Shown piece by piece: positions 9,305 through 18,819 of a stretch of DNA of 64,000 bases. Under the pieces are notes generated by a model. The model was given only the letters and a program-made list of their open reading frames with translations. It did not search any database and was not told where the DNA came from. The DNA comes from Scybalousia_A sp964639765 (lineage in GTDB: Bacteria > Bacteroidota > Bacteroidia > Bacteroidales > P3). Position 1 is the stretch's first letter. Each line of letters opens with the position of its first letter. Position numbers and translations under genes: made by a program. The stretch is from the NCBI GenBank assembly GCA_964639765.1, contig CAZXEN010000005.1, positions 25,715-89,714 on the forward strand. Direction: 5' to 3'.

Positions 9305-9397
9305 CAATCTTTTATTTAACTGACAAATTTTTTTGTGATAAAAATACAAAAAAAATGGTTCCGCTACACAAATACACATAATTGTATCCGATTTCTT

Positions 9398-10336
9398 TTA
9401 TGACTGGAAGAATGGATGACATTTTTGCAAGGTCTCTCTTAAATCGGAAGTATTCAGATTAATATATACTTCAGTGGATGCTATAGAAACATGCCCTAAT
9501 ATCTCTTTCACTGCCACAAGATTTGCTCCTGCTCTTATCATTTCTGTTGCAAAACTATGACGAAAAATATGTGGATGAACGTTTTTTCTTATTCCTGCCA
9601 TGGCTGCCACTTCCCTTAACATCTTAAAAATAAACTGCCGTGTCAATTGCCTGCCTTGTTTCTCAGAAAGAAAGACATAGTTCCTGTATTCGTCCTTTAT
9701 TTTCTCTTTGGGTCTATATTTTTCTATGTAGAATTCAAGGTCGCCCAGCACCTTCTTGTCTATGGGAATAAAACGTTCCTTGTTGCCTTTGCCTATAATA
9801 TCCAGATACTCCTCCTTGCACTTTATATCGGACAATTTCAGATTCACCAACTCACTGACACGCATTCCTGTGGCATAAAGCAATTCTATGGTCAGACGGT
9901 TGCGGAAACCATGATGGGAAGATACGTCTATCACATCCATCATCTGTTTTATCTCTCTTCGTTCCAGAATATCAGGAAGTTTTTTTTCAAGATAAGGCGT
10001 TGTAAGGTGTTCTGCAGGATTTTTATCTATGATATCCGACATCAACAAGAAGCGAAACAAGGCTCTGACACCTTGTATTATCCTCATCTGTGTTGTAGTT
10101 TTCAACAAAATATCTTCCTCATTTCTGCTCTTTCTTTTCTCCAAGGAAGCAATAAAATCTTCCAGCATGGAGTTTGTTATGTCCTTTATTTTGATATCGG
10201 GATGATTGTCGTCCAAGAACAATATCAACCGCTCGCAATCGTAGATATAACTCTGAATAGTATTACTTGAGAATGTCCGTTCTATACTTAAATAGTACTT
10301 GAAGGAATCCAGATATTTCAACAACTCATTATTCAC
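9398..10336 (-). CDS. xerD: Site-specific tyrosine recombinase (XerD type)
   Basis: A 312-residue integrase/recombinase. The N-terminal SAM-like core-binding domain (about 1-90) has the pattern LDSFKYYLSIERTFSSNT. The catalytic domain shows the first Arg in ATGMRVSEL, the HxxR box in HPHIFRHSFAT, the second His in LGHVSIAST, and the tyrosine in EVYINL. Length and lack of phage or transposon neighbours fit a housekeeping Xer recombinase that resolves chromosome dimers. XerC versus XerD cannot be settled by eye. The start overlaps the mtgA stop by 4 bases. Confidence 0.85.
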   Translation of the reverse strand: MNNELLKYLDSFKYYLSIERTFSSNTIQSYIYDCERLILFLDDNHPDIKIKDITNSMLEDFIASLEKRKSRNEEDILLKTTTQMRIIQGVRALFRFLLMSDIIDKNPAEHLTTPYLEKKLPDILERREIKQMMDVIDVSSHHGFRNRLTIELLYATGMRVSELVNLKLSDIKCKEEYLDIIGKGNKERFIPIDKKVLGDLEFYIEKYRPKEKIKDEYRNYVFLSEKQGRQLTRQFIFKMLREVAAMAGIRKNVHPHIFRHSFATEMIRAGANLVAVKEILGHVSIASTEVYINLNTSDLRETLQKCHPFFQS

Positions 10337-11076
10337 AGTCTCACTCTTCCTATTATGCCCATTCTATGCATTATCATATTTGCTCTTCTTTGGGTTCTGG
10401 CATTAGGATGGGCAGGATTTCGTTTCAAAGGCTGTGGCAAAACAGCAGTAAGCAAAGCGGCTTCCCTCTTTGTCAAATGTTTTGCACTCTTGTGGAAGTA
10501 ATATTGGCTGGCGGCTTCCACTCCATAGATTCCATCGCCGAACTCTATGACATTCAGATAGACTTCCATTATCCTTTTCTTGTCCCAGAATGTCTCCATC
10601 AGGACAGTTTCCCATGCTTCCAAGCCTTTGCGGAAATAACTCTTGTGCAGCCAAAGAAAAGTGTTCTTTGCCGTCTGCTGGGTTATGGTACTTCCGCCAA
10701 GGGCTTTTCTTCCCTTTCTCTCATTCACCTTTTTTGCATTCTCTATGGCCTGAAAATCGAAACCTCTGTGATTTCTGAAATTACCATCTTCCGCTGCGAC
10801 AACAGCAGTCACCATATAAGGAGAAATATCTTCTATATCCACCCAGTCTTTTTGCAGTCTCACTTCCCTGTCTTTGGAAAATGCCTGCTCAATGCATCTT
10901 TGCAGCATCAGAATAGTGACTGGTGGATTTACAAAACGATATACAAATGTAAGCAGTATTGAAAACAAGATGTATATGAGTACAGTCCAGCCAAGGAACT
11001 TCAGGATTTTTTTGAAAGTAATCTTCTTTTTGGGACTTTTCACCTTGTTTTCCACAACGTTTTCCATATTATTCAT
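10333..11076 (-). CDS. mtgA: Monofunctional peptidoglycan transglycosylase
   Basis: A 247-residue inner-membrane glycosyltransferase of family GT51 that polymerises lipid II into glycan strands. There is one transmembrane helix at about residues 27-48. The catalytic motif EDGNFRNHRGFD places the key glutamate at Glu96. Further family motifs are GGSTITQQTAKN and RKGLEAWETVLME. There is no penicillin-binding domain, so it is the monofunctional form. The ATG at 11076 overlaps the end of the upstream lipoprotein gene by 8 bases; an ATG at 11067 is an alternative. It is the middle gene of a lipoprotein-mtgA-xerD operon. Confidence 0.95.
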   Translation of the reverse strand: MNNMENVVENKVKSPKKKITFKKILKFLGWTVLIYILFSILLTFVYRFVNPPVTILMLQRCIEQAFSKDREVRLQKDWVDIEDISPYMVTAVVAAEDGNFRNHRGFDFQAIENAKKVNERKGRKALGGSTITQQTAKNTFLWLHKSYFRKGLEAWETVLMETFWDKKRIMEVYLNVIEFGDGIYGVEAASQYYFHKSAKHLTKREAALLTAVLPQPLKRNPAHPNARTQRRANMIMHRMGIIGRVRL

Positions 11077-11923
11077 AATATTCTATTTGTCTGCGTGTAA
11101 TTTGAAAAGCTTCATTTTCTGAAAGCATTATTCTTTGTGTCCAGTTACCTTGTATGTCTGTAACATAAATATATTCCAAAATCAAATCTGTATATCCCGG
11201 ACGTTTGAGAACTTCTGTCTGAATGAAGCCCTCCTTGTTGTATGTGTAAGTTCCTTGACTTATTGGATTATTCTTACCATCTACCATGGTCATTGTCTGC
11301 ATATTCCCTTTTTTATCATAAGAATAGACAGAACGAATCAACAGATTTCCGTCTTTATCAAAACTTCTTCCCTCCACAAGTTTGTTCTTCTTGTATTTAA
11401 ACTTGGATGTTTTCTTCAAAAGGTTCTTGTCGTCAAAAACTTTCTCTTCTGTCACGTTCCCTTGTTTGTCAAATTTTGACACAGTCCTTGTTTTTATGTT
11501 TCCGTCTGAATCATAGTGAATATATTCCACAGGATTTTTTTTCTTGTCGTAGATATATGCAGAAGAATCTTCTTCAGAATCTTTAGCCTCATAGCGTTTT
11601 CCGGACAACTGTTGAACACCTTTCTTGTCATAGTGAAAACGCCATTTGTATTTTATTGAATTCTCGTTGTCGTATTTTATCAGATCGGTTATATTTCCTT
11701 TTGTATTGTACAAGGTATAGGAATTTTCTGCTCCCTGATTGTCAATAATATCCCCTTTTACCAAAGTATCTGCCGAACCAAAAGCTTCATAGCTTATTTC
11801 CCTTATGGATTTTATGTTGCCTTTCAGTCCTGTTTTCTGCAAATCGTTTTCCCTCTCCTTGGAACATGAAAAAACAATGACAGAAAGAAAGATCAACAGA
11901 ATAGTGTTTATTAATGGTTTCAT
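11069..11923 (-). CDS. Lipoprotein with YD-like repeats
   Basis: A 284-residue predicted lipoprotein. The ATG at 11923 is chosen because it begins a lipoprotein signal (MKPLINTILLIFLSVIVFSC) with the lipobox cysteine at residue 20. The mature part is a chain of about eight imperfect 20-25-residue units with patterns such as YDKKGN, FDKQGNV, YDSDGNI and YNKEGF, resembling RHS/YD beta-hairpin repeats. Function is unknown. Its operon places it with cell-wall synthesis (mtgA), and that is the only hint. A promoter box lies 16 bases upstream. Confidence 0.8.
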   Translation of the reverse strand: MKPLINTILLIFLSVIVFSCSKERENDLQKTGLKGNIKSIREISYEAFGSADTLVKGDIIDNQGAENSYTLYNTKGNITDLIKYDNENSIKYKWRFHYDKKGVQQLSGKRYEAKDSEEDSSAYIYDKKKNPVEYIHYDSDGNIKTRTVSKFDKQGNVTEEKVFDDKNLLKKTSKFKYKKNKLVEGRSFDKDGNLLIRSVYSYDKKGNMQTMTMVDGKNNPISQGTYTYNKEGFIQTEVLKRPGYTDLILEYIYVTDIQGNWTQRIMLSENEAFQITRRQIEYYE

Positions 11924-11938
11924 AATATTAAATTTTTG

Positions 11939-11946
11939 CAAAAGTA
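11939..11946 (-). promoter_or_regulatory. -7 box of the lipoprotein-mtgA-xerD operon
   Basis: On the minus strand TACTTTTG followed by CA, 16 bases before the ATG at 11923. Confidence 0.6.
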
Positions 11947-11978
11947 GTCTTTTTTTTTAGATTATTGTTAAAAAATAC

Positions 11979-11986
11979 TATCTTTG
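11979..11986 (+). promoter_or_regulatory. -7 box of the MATE transporter gene
   Basis: TATCTTTG followed by CA. The leader to the ATG at 12089 is about 100 bases, longer than usual here. It contains GAAGCCTG (11999) and CAGGCTTT (12052), which could pair around a long loop and are followed by T-rich sequence. Confidence 0.6.
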
Positions 11987-12088
11987 CAAATATTTTGTGA
12001 AGCCTGCTCTCACGCAATACAAACAAAACAACATTGTCAAAAAGCAAATCACAGGCTTTCTTTTTGAAATGAAACATAAAACATACGC

Positions 12089-13408
12089 ATGGCAACAGCA
12101 GGTTATTACAGACAAAATCTTCAACTGGCTATCCCTATAATGCTTTCTTCCTTGGGACAGTCTTTTGTTCAGATGGTGGATACAATAATGGTGGGAAGAC
12201 TTGGAACAAATTCTCTGGCAGGTATTTCTTTTGCGGGAAGTCTTACAATGAATGCTTTGGTGATAGGCATTGGTTTTGCAATGGCTCTTACTCCTTTGGT
12301 CGGGCAATCCTATTCCCGGAAACAAAAGACAAGAATAGCCATTCTGACTCAAAATTCTTTGCTGTTGAATATTTTATTAGCCTTGGGTTTGATTGCAGTT
12401 CTTCTCGGTTTAATGCCTTTTTTGAAATATTTTGGCCAAGAAGAGAGCGTCATATCTGTCTGCAAGCCTTATTATTTTGTTGTTACCTTGTCGTTTCTTC
12501 CTATGATGGTGTTTCTTGCTTTCAAACAGTTTCTGGAAGGAATAGACAACACAAAGGCAGCAATGATTATAACCATATGTTCAAACATACTGAACATCAT
12601 TCTTAACTATATTTTTATTTATGGAAAGTTCGGTTTTCCGCATCTCGGTCTGACAGGTGCCGGACTTGCAACACTCGTTTCACGTCTTCTTACTCCATTT
12701 GCTATTTTTGTATATATAAAAAAGCATGTAACCTATTCCCATTATTTAGACATGTTTTCTGTAAAATTGTTTTCAAAGCATATAAACAAAATACTGCTTT
12801 CCACCGGTTTCCCTATAGCTGCACAGATGTTTGTTGAAATGTTTGCCCTGTTTGCTGTTGCTGTGATGATGGGATGGGTTTCCAGCACTCATCTTGCTGC
12901 ATTCCAGATAGTGAATACTATGATAAGTACAACATTTCTTGCTGCTTCCGGTATTTGTTCAGCAACCACTGTCTTGGTTTCCCACGCTTTTGGCGTAAAA
13001 AACAAGAAAGAAATGAGAAAGCATTTCTATCATGGCTGGAAGATGGTGCTTATGATTATGGGGACTGTGGCTCTCGTGTATATATTCTTGGGCAGATATA
13101 TTGCAGGATTGTTTTCCAATGATGAACAAGTCATTGCTTTCAGTTCAAGCCTGTTTATTGTTGCAGGATTTTTCCAGTTGTTTGACGGGACACAGGTTTC
13201 CGGCCTTGCAGGTCTCAGGGGAATGAACGAGGTCCTGCATCCTATGATATATGCCATAATTGCTTATCTCTTTGTTGCTGTTCCTGTTGCATACCTGTTT
13301 GGATTTGTCTTCTGCCTGCCTGCATGGAGCATATTCTGTTCGTTTCTTATAGCCCTTGCTCTTGCTGGTTTCCTTTATCACAGACGATTTTACAAAATGA
13401 GCAAGTAA
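12089..13408 (+). CDS. MATE-family multidrug/cation efflux pump
   Basis: A 439-residue membrane protein with about 12 transmembrane segments in two halves. The N-terminal block with LAIPIMLSSLGQSFVQMVDTI and the following VGRLGTNSLAG are the MatE signature. Members export cationic drugs or metabolites in exchange for Na+ or H+; the NorM-like branch is most likely. It has its own promoter and long leader. Its substrate cannot be read from the sequence. Confidence 0.93.
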   Translation: MATAGYYRQNLQLAIPIMLSSLGQSFVQMVDTIMVGRLGTNSLAGISFAGSLTMNALVIGIGFAMALTPLVGQSYSRKQKTRIAILTQNSLLLNILLALGLIAVLLGLMPFLKYFGQEESVISVCKPYYFVVTLSFLPMMVFLAFKQFLEGIDNTKAAMIITICSNILNIILNYIFIYGKFGFPHLGLTGAGLATLVSRLLTPFAIFVYIKKHVTYSHYLDMFSVKLFSKHINKILLSTGFPIAAQMFVEMFALFAVAVMMGWVSSTHLAAFQIVNTMISTTFLAASGICSATTVLVSHAFGVKNKKEMRKHFYHGWKMVLMIMGTVALVYIFLGRYIAGLFSNDEQVIAFSSSLFIVAGFFQLFDGTQVSGLAGLRGMNEVLHPMIYAIIAYLFVAVPVAYLFGFVFCLPAWSIFCSFLIALALAGFLYHRRFYKMSK

Positions 13409-13434
13409 GTTATTATCAGGAATTTATGCAGTTG

Positions 13435-13516
13435 CAAAAAAAGAGTTGATTTTTAGCTCCAAAAATCAAGATTTCAAGGTATAAAGAGTTGGTTTTTATT
13501 TCTAAAAATCAACTCT
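13435..13516. repeat. Phased A-tract/T-tract repeat array, site B
   Basis: Four units with cores at about 13443 (GAGTTGA), 13466 (TCAAGAT), 13486 (GAGTTGG) and 13509 (TCAACTC), spaced 20-23 bp. Cores are mostly flanked by A- and T-runs. Units 3 and 4 are inverted and could act as a terminator after the MATE gene. Confidence 0.75.
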
Positions 13517-13596
13517 TTTTTCGGAAATGTCTAACAACAGGAAAAATACTTTAATACAAAGTGGAAAATTTCTCCTGTTTGATAAAATAAATTTTG

Positions 13597-13604
13597 TAAT
13601 TTTG
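13597..13604 (+). promoter_or_regulatory. -7 box of the ClC channel gene
   Basis: TAATTTTG followed by CG, 16 bases before the ATG at 13620. A TTTG lies about 15 bases upstream. Confidence 0.55.
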
Positions 13605-13619
13605 CGATTTGTTTAAGAT

Positions 13620-15419
13620 ATGGGATTTGGATTTATAAATATCAGGAAGTACTATAAAAACATGCTGTTCTGGAGAGTAAGGCACTTGACGAATATGCAA
13701 ATACTGGGTATTGTGGCTTTTCTTACCGGTATAGGATGTGGCTTAGCCGCTGTGATATTAAAAAATCTTGTATCCTACACTTACGGTCTTATAACTTCTT
13801 TTTCGTGGGTCAGCGTCTTAGGGACCAACTGGCTGTTCCTGCTGTACCCGATGGTTGGTATTGCCTTGACCGTTGTGCTTGTGAAATTCCTGATAAAAGA
13901 CGACCTTTCCCACGGTGTCAGCAAGGTGATGTACGCTATCTCCCGCAAAGGAGGAAGAATCAAGCCTCATAATACATGGTCTTCTATGCTGACTTCTTCT
14001 ATCACTGTTGCTTTTGGAGGTTCTGTCGGCTTGGAAGCTCCCATTGTGTATACAGGTTCTGCAATTGCTTCCAATATATCAAGATTTTTCCGCTTGAACA
14101 AGCATTTGACAACCATACTTGTTGGCTGTGGTGCTGCAGGGGCTATCGCTGGTGCATTCAAAGCTCCGATTGCAGGAATACTTTTTGCCTTTGAGGTGTT
14201 GATGCTTGACCTGAGTATGGTAACTGTCCTGCCTATGCTGATATCAGCTATAACTGCTGCCATGATTTCTTTCTTTTTTCTTGGCTCAGACGCACAGTTC
14301 TCTTACAAAGTCAGCACTTTTTTCACTCTGAACAGCATTCCTGCATACATTATATTAGGAGTTTTTTCTGCAGTTATTTCGTTGTATTATTTCAAAATCA
14401 GCGGTTTCATCAGCAAAATCTTCTCAAAACTCAACGCAGTCTGGAAAATTATCGTCGGAGGTCTGCTTTTGGGTATCATGGTCTATGTCTTCCCTCCTCT
14501 GTTTGGAGAAGGTTATCAAGCATTGACAAATCTTCTGAACAACGATACAGCATCGCTTCTTCACAATAGTCTGTTTTATGGATTCAAGGATAATGTCTAT
14601 CTGCTGATACTTATCACCCTTGCCATTATATTTATAAAAGGTATAGCAACAAATGTCACCTGTGCCTCAGGAGGTGTCGGAGGTATATTTGCCCCAAGTC
14701 TTTTCATAGGAGGTTTTTGTGGTTTCTTTGTAGCAACACTGTTAAACAGCACAAATGTTTTTCCTCAGGTTGAGGCGAGCAGTTTCGTTCTTGTAGGTAT
14801 GTCTTCTGTCATGGCAGGAATAATGTATGCTCCCCTGACTTCAATATTCCTGATTGCAGATATAACAGGAGGCTATGATTTGCTGGCTCCTTTGATGATC
14901 AGTACAACTATCAGTTATCTTGTTGTAAGAAGTGTGAACAGATATTCTATCTATGCGACTCCGTTGGCAAAAAAAGGAGACCTTATGACTCACAACAAAG
15001 ACAAGAGTGCAATACATTTTATGGACAAGATGAAACTCTTGGAGACTAACTTCTATAAATTGGACATAGATGCCAAGCTCAGGGATGTTGTAACCGCTGT
15101 TGAGAAATCAAACAGAAACTTTTTCCCTGTCGTGGACAAGAAAGATTATTTCAAAGGTGTGCTGGTTTTGGATGATGTCAGAGGTATGCTTTTCCATCCT
15201 GAGTATTATGACAAAATAGAGGTAAAGAACTTTATGAGATATTCGGATTATTTTATCGTAGATATAAATGACAGCATGGAAAAGATTATTAAGAAGTTCA
15301 AAGGTGTGGACAGATATACCATAATTGTGCTGGACGAGGGAAAATTCGCAGGCTGTATGTCAAGAGCCAATGTTTTCCATGCTTATCAGCAGTTTATTCA
15401 TGACAGGTCAGACGAATAG
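13620..15419 (+). CDS. ClC-family chloride channel/antiporter with CBS domains
   Basis: A 599-residue protein. Residues 1-440 form the ClC membrane domain. The gating glutamate lies in GSVGLEAP (Glu139), and GGVGGIFAPSLFIGG is the conserved GxFxP selectivity element. Residues from about 460 to the end form a pair of CBS domains, which usually bind adenine nucleotides and regulate transport. Channel versus H+/Cl- exchanger cannot be decided by eye. It is followed 33 bases later by asd on the same strand. Confidence 0.93.
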   Translation: MGFGFINIRKYYKNMLFWRVRHLTNMQILGIVAFLTGIGCGLAAVILKNLVSYTYGLITSFSWVSVLGTNWLFLLYPMVGIALTVVLVKFLIKDDLSHGVSKVMYAISRKGGRIKPHNTWSSMLTSSITVAFGGSVGLEAPIVYTGSAIASNISRFFRLNKHLTTILVGCGAAGAIAGAFKAPIAGILFAFEVLMLDLSMVTVLPMLISAITAAMISFFFLGSDAQFSYKVSTFFTLNSIPAYIILGVFSAVISLYYFKISGFISKIFSKLNAVWKIIVGGLLLGIMVYVFPPLFGEGYQALTNLLNNDTASLLHNSLFYGFKDNVYLLILITLAIIFIKGIATNVTCASGGVGGIFAPSLFIGGFCGFFVATLLNSTNVFPQVEASSFVLVGMSSVMAGIMYAPLTSIFLIADITGGYDLLAPLMISTTISYLVVRSVNRYSIYATPLAKKGDLMTHNKDKSAIHFMDKMKLLETNFYKLDIDAKLRDVVTAVEKSNRNFFPVVDKKDYFKGVLVLDDVRGMLFHPEYYDKIEVKNFMRYSDYFIVDINDSMEKIIKKFKGVDRYTIIVLDEGKFAGCMSRANVFHAYQQFIHDRSDE

Positions 15420-15452
15420 TTTGTTTATAAAGTAATAAAAAGAGAATATAAA

Positions 15453-16436
15453 ATGAAAATAGCAGTAGTTGGAGCAACAGGATTGGTAGGAAGTGTAATG
15501 TTGCAAGTCCTGAAAGAAAGAGGTTTTGACAAAGAAGAAATAATACCGGCAGCTTCTGCAAAAAGCTTAGGCAAAGAAATCCAATTCGGCAACAGGAAAC
15601 TTACAGTTGTCTCTGTGGAAGAAGCAATAGAGAAGAATTGTGATTTTGCTGTCTTCTCAGCTGGAAGCAAAGTTTCAAAACAATATGCTCCTTTGTTCGC
15701 AAAAAAGGATACTATAGTTATAGATAATTCTTCTTGCTGGAGAATGGAAGAAGATATTCCGCTTGTTGTCCCTGAAATAAATTTTGATGCAATAAAAAAA
15801 GAAGACAGAATAATTGCAAATCCTAATTGTTCTACTATTCAAATGCTAATGGCTATTGCTCCTTTGGATAAAGCTTTTGACATCGAAAGAATAGTTGTTT
15901 CTACTTATCAAAGCGTAACAGGAACTGGGGTGAAGGCTGTCAGACAATTGGAAAATGAAGAAAAAGGTATTGATGGTTCTATGGCTTATCCTCACAAGAT
16001 TTTCAGGAATGTCTTGCCATTTGGTGGGGATTTTTTGGAAAATGGATACAATACTGAGGAAGAAAAACTCGTAAATGAAACAAAAAAGATTCTTTCCAAA
16101 CCGGAAATAAAGGTTACTGCAATGGTTGCAAGGGTTCCTGTTGTCGGAGGACACAGCGAAAGCGTAAATCTTCAGTTTAAAAAGAATTTTAAACTGCAAC
16201 AAATTTTTGAAATATTGGAGAACACAGAAGGCATCAAAGTTATGGACAATCCTTCCAAGCATATATATCCTATGCCTATACTTAGTGAAGGGCAGGATGA
16301 TGTTCTGGTTGGAAGAATACGAAGAGACTTTACCTTGGAAAATGGATTAAATCTCTGGGTTGTTGCAGACAATCTAAGAAAAGGTGCTGCAACGAATGCA
16401 ATACAAATAATGCAGGAAATAATACGAAGAAGATAG
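15453..16436 (+). CDS. asd: Aspartate-semialdehyde dehydrogenase
   Basis: A 327-residue NADP-dependent enzyme that makes aspartate semialdehyde from aspartyl phosphate, the branch point to lysine/diaminopimelate, threonine and methionine. The N-terminal Rossmann motif is VVGATGLVGS (residues 5-14). The catalytic cysteine is Cys126 in ANPNCSTIQM. Further family motifs are STYQSVTGTG and RVPVVGGHSE. The same genome degrades lysine, so both directions of lysine metabolism are present. Confidence 0.97.
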   Translation: MKIAVVGATGLVGSVMLQVLKERGFDKEEIIPAASAKSLGKEIQFGNRKLTVVSVEEAIEKNCDFAVFSAGSKVSKQYAPLFAKKDTIVIDNSSCWRMEEDIPLVVPEINFDAIKKEDRIIANPNCSTIQMLMAIAPLDKAFDIERIVVSTYQSVTGTGVKAVRQLENEEKGIDGSMAYPHKIFRNVLPFGGDFLENGYNTEEEKLVNETKKILSKPEIKVTAMVARVPVVGGHSESVNLQFKKNFKLQQIFEILENTEGIKVMDNPSKHIYPMPILSEGQDDVLVGRIRRDFTLENGLNLWVVADNLRKGAATNAIQIMQEIIRRR

Positions 16437-16458
16437 ATCACAAGATTTTAAGCATAAA

Positions 16459-17595
16459 ATGAAAAGGTTGTTTATTTTTGTCATATTTGCTGTTTCCTTG
16501 TCTTTGTCCAATGCACAATTAGATAAAAATATATATTATACTTTCTCAATTGGAGAAGGTTATGTTTTGCCAACAAATGATTTTATCAAAGGAATAAATG
16601 AAGACAACAAAAAAATAACCAACATCACTCAATTTTCTTTTCGCATAACAAAAGAAACAGACAATTCCAGACAATGGCATAGCCTTTATAGTGATTTTCG
16701 CTATGGTTTGGGCATTTATTATGGAGTTTTCAACTATTCAAGAAAACTTAACAACCCGTTTTCTGTCTATGCTTTTGCAGGATTTTCTCCTATAAAGTAC
16801 AAATCCTTCACTCTAAAGAACGAACTCGCTCTTGGTCTCTCAGGCATTTGGGATTATTATTCCAAAGACAACAGAAACAACATTGCTGTTTCAATGCCAG
16901 TGGAAGTATATGTTCATTGGAATCTGGAAAGTTTTTGGCAGATTAGACAAAATTGGCAATTTGGGACAGGAATTTCTTTTGTTCATTTTTCAAATGGAGC
17001 AGTATTGAAACCAAACAAAGGTATTAATACCGTTTCTCCTCTCTTGAGTCTGACTTATCTTCCAAAACCAATAGAAAAACAAAGTACCTCTGTCAATCAA
17101 GAGCAAAAAAAAGAATATCATTTTGAATTCAACAACTGGGCAGGAGTTCATGCTGTCAATTTTGACTATCATAAAGCAAACGGAGAACCAGATACGATAC
17201 AAAAATCCTATCTTGTTTTCGGACAACAATACAAACTGACGTATGATGTCAATCCCAAGTATGAATTAGGTCTTGGTGCAGAATGGATTTACAGTGATGC
17301 AACATGGAAAACAGATACCAATCATTATAAACATCAAAGTTATAAAAAACTTTCAACCATGGATAAAGTCAATCTTGGTGTTTTCCTCAGTTTTCATTAC
17401 AACGTAAATAACTTTTCTGTTTTGATTGAACCAGGTTATGCTATCCGACAGAAATATGGCTATGCTCCAAAATTCTATCAAAGACTGGGACTAAGATATT
17501 ATGCTTACAAGGGATTATTTGCCCAGATTGCTTTAAGGGCGTATAATTATCACGTCGCAGATTACATAGAATGGGGTGTAGGTCTTAGATTTTAG
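16459..17595 (+). CDS. PagL-like outer-membrane protein, first copy
   Basis: A 378-residue exported protein with a signal peptide (first 19 residues ending SNA) and a C-terminal Phe, as in outer-membrane barrels. The N-terminal half resembles the acyloxyacyl hydrolase/PagL group, which removes the 3-O acyl chain of lipid A. The diagnostic HFSNG is at His176-Ser178, followed by PNKGIN. The third residue of the PagL triad (Glu) is not obvious. The C-terminal half (about 215-378) is an additional barrel-like region with many aromatic residues. It is a tandem paralogue of the next gene. The enzyme function is inferred. Confidence 0.65.
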   Translation: MKRLFIFVIFAVSLSLSNAQLDKNIYYTFSIGEGYVLPTNDFIKGINEDNKKITNITQFSFRITKETDNSRQWHSLYSDFRYGLGIYYGVFNYSRKLNNPFSVYAFAGFSPIKYKSFTLKNELALGLSGIWDYYSKDNRNNIAVSMPVEVYVHWNLESFWQIRQNWQFGTGISFVHFSNGAVLKPNKGINTVSPLLSLTYLPKPIEKQSTSVNQEQKKEYHFEFNNWAGVHAVNFDYHKANGEPDTIQKSYLVFGQQYKLTYDVNPKYELGLGAEWIYSDATWKTDTNHYKHQSYKKLSTMDKVNLGVFLSFHYNVNNFSVLIEPGYAIRQKYGYAPKFYQRLGLRYYAYKGLFAQIALRAYNYHVADYIEWGVGLRF

Positions 17596-17604
17596 GTAAA
17601 AAAT

Positions 17605-18819
17605 ATGGTTAAAAGAATACATATATCAATTATAATAGTATTTGTCCTTGCATTTGGAGCGAAAAGCCAAAATCTTGACAATGTAGGAATAAGTTTTACA
17701 GGAGGATATGGCTGGGTTGCTCCTATAAATGACTTTGTACGGGGAATAAATCCTGACAATCAGAAAATAAATTCCATAACTAATTTCTCTCTTCGCTTGA
17801 CTAAAGAAGTAGATGGTTCGGATTATTGGCATTATCTCTACAATGGTTTCTACTATGGTGCAGGTTTGTTTCATGGAAACTTCAATTATTCAAAACAACT
17901 TGGCAATCCTTTTGCCTTTTACGGCTTGGTTGGATTCAGTTTCCTGCATACAAGATTATTTTCCCTGAAAATGGAAATGGCTCTCGGCTTTTCCGGTATA
18001 TGGAAAGGCTATGATAATGAACACAGATACAATGTTGCAGTCTCTACTCCTATAGAATCGTATATACATGCTGATTTGGAAGGATATTTTTCTGTTGCCA
18101 GACATTGGCAGATAAATCTTGGTGCAAGTTTTATTCATTTTTCCAACGGAAATATGAAACAACCGAACAAAGGAATAAATATTCTTACCCCTTCATTAGG
18201 AATAACATACATACCTCAGCAGATTCATCACATAGACAGAAAAACTTTGCAGGAATATCAATCAAAAGAAAGACAGGAATCCTTTAAACATCATTGGCAA
18301 AGCCAGTATAATGTATATGTTGCTCAAAAGGGAATGTATGTTTTCTATGAACAGCCTGACAAAAACGGCATTATGCAGGAAGATACTGCAAGAGGTGTCT
18401 ATCCTATTGCAGGTTTTCAAGCCCGCTGTCTCAGAAAATTTGCCATCAATCACGCTTTTGGTATTGGTTTAGACCTTTCCTATAATTCAAGTATAGGGAA
18501 AAATGAAGAAACATATTATTATCCAAACCACTATAGTGACAAATTATCAAAATATCAGCATCTGACTTTCTCAACTTTTCTTTCTTATGAATACAATATT
18601 TACAGATTGTCCCTGATGCTTGAACCCGGTGTTTATATTTACAGATACAAAGACAGTTATCTTCCGAGTATGTTTGAAAGAATCAATTTAAGATACCAAT
18701 TTGACAAAGGTATATTCGTTCAACTCGGAATAAGAGCCTACGATTTCAGAAAAGCCGATTACATAGAATGGGGATTAGGATACAGAATAAAACATAAACA
18801 ACCCACAAACAGGATTTAA
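17605..18819 (+). CDS. PagL-like outer-membrane protein, second copy
   Basis: A 404-residue paralogue of the preceding protein, nine bases downstream. Shared blocks include GYGWVAPINDFVRGIN against GEGYVLPTNDFIKGIN, HFSNG (His178, Ser180) with PNKGIN, and the end with DYIEWGLGYR. The signal peptide is the first 22 residues. The middle (about 215-290) differs most. The pair arose by tandem duplication. The stop overlaps by four bases with the convergent porin gene. Lipid A deacylation is possible but unproven. Confidence 0.65.
   Translation: MVKRIHISIIIVFVLAFGAKSQNLDNVGISFTGGYGWVAPINDFVRGINPDNQKINSITNFSLRLTKEVDGSDYWHYLYNGFYYGAGLFHGNFNYSKQLGNPFAFYGLVGFSFLHTRLFSLKMEMALGFSGIWKGYDNEHRYNVAVSTPIESYIHADLEGYFSVARHWQINLGASFIHFSNGNMKQPNKGINILTPSLGITYIPQQIHHIDRKTLQEYQSKERQESFKHHWQSQYNVYVAQKGMYVFYEQPDKNGIMQEDTARGVYPIAGFQARCLRKFAINHAFGIGLDLSYNSSIGKNEETYYYPNHYSDKLSKYQHLTFSTFLSYEYNIYRLSLMLEPGVYIYRYKDSYLPSMFERINLRYQFDKGIFVQLGIRAYDFRKADYIEWGLGYRIKHKQPTNRI

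Noticed and set aside
9398..10336. Integrase of a mobile element
   Set aside because: It lies next to two tRNAs, but it is embedded in an operon with mtgA, no attachment-site duplication or phage genes are seen, and its length fits Xer recombinases.
11999..12059. Riboswitch or attenuator in the MATE leader
   Set aside because: The only support is a 7-8-bp pairing around a 45-base loop. No conserved riboswitch pattern is visible.
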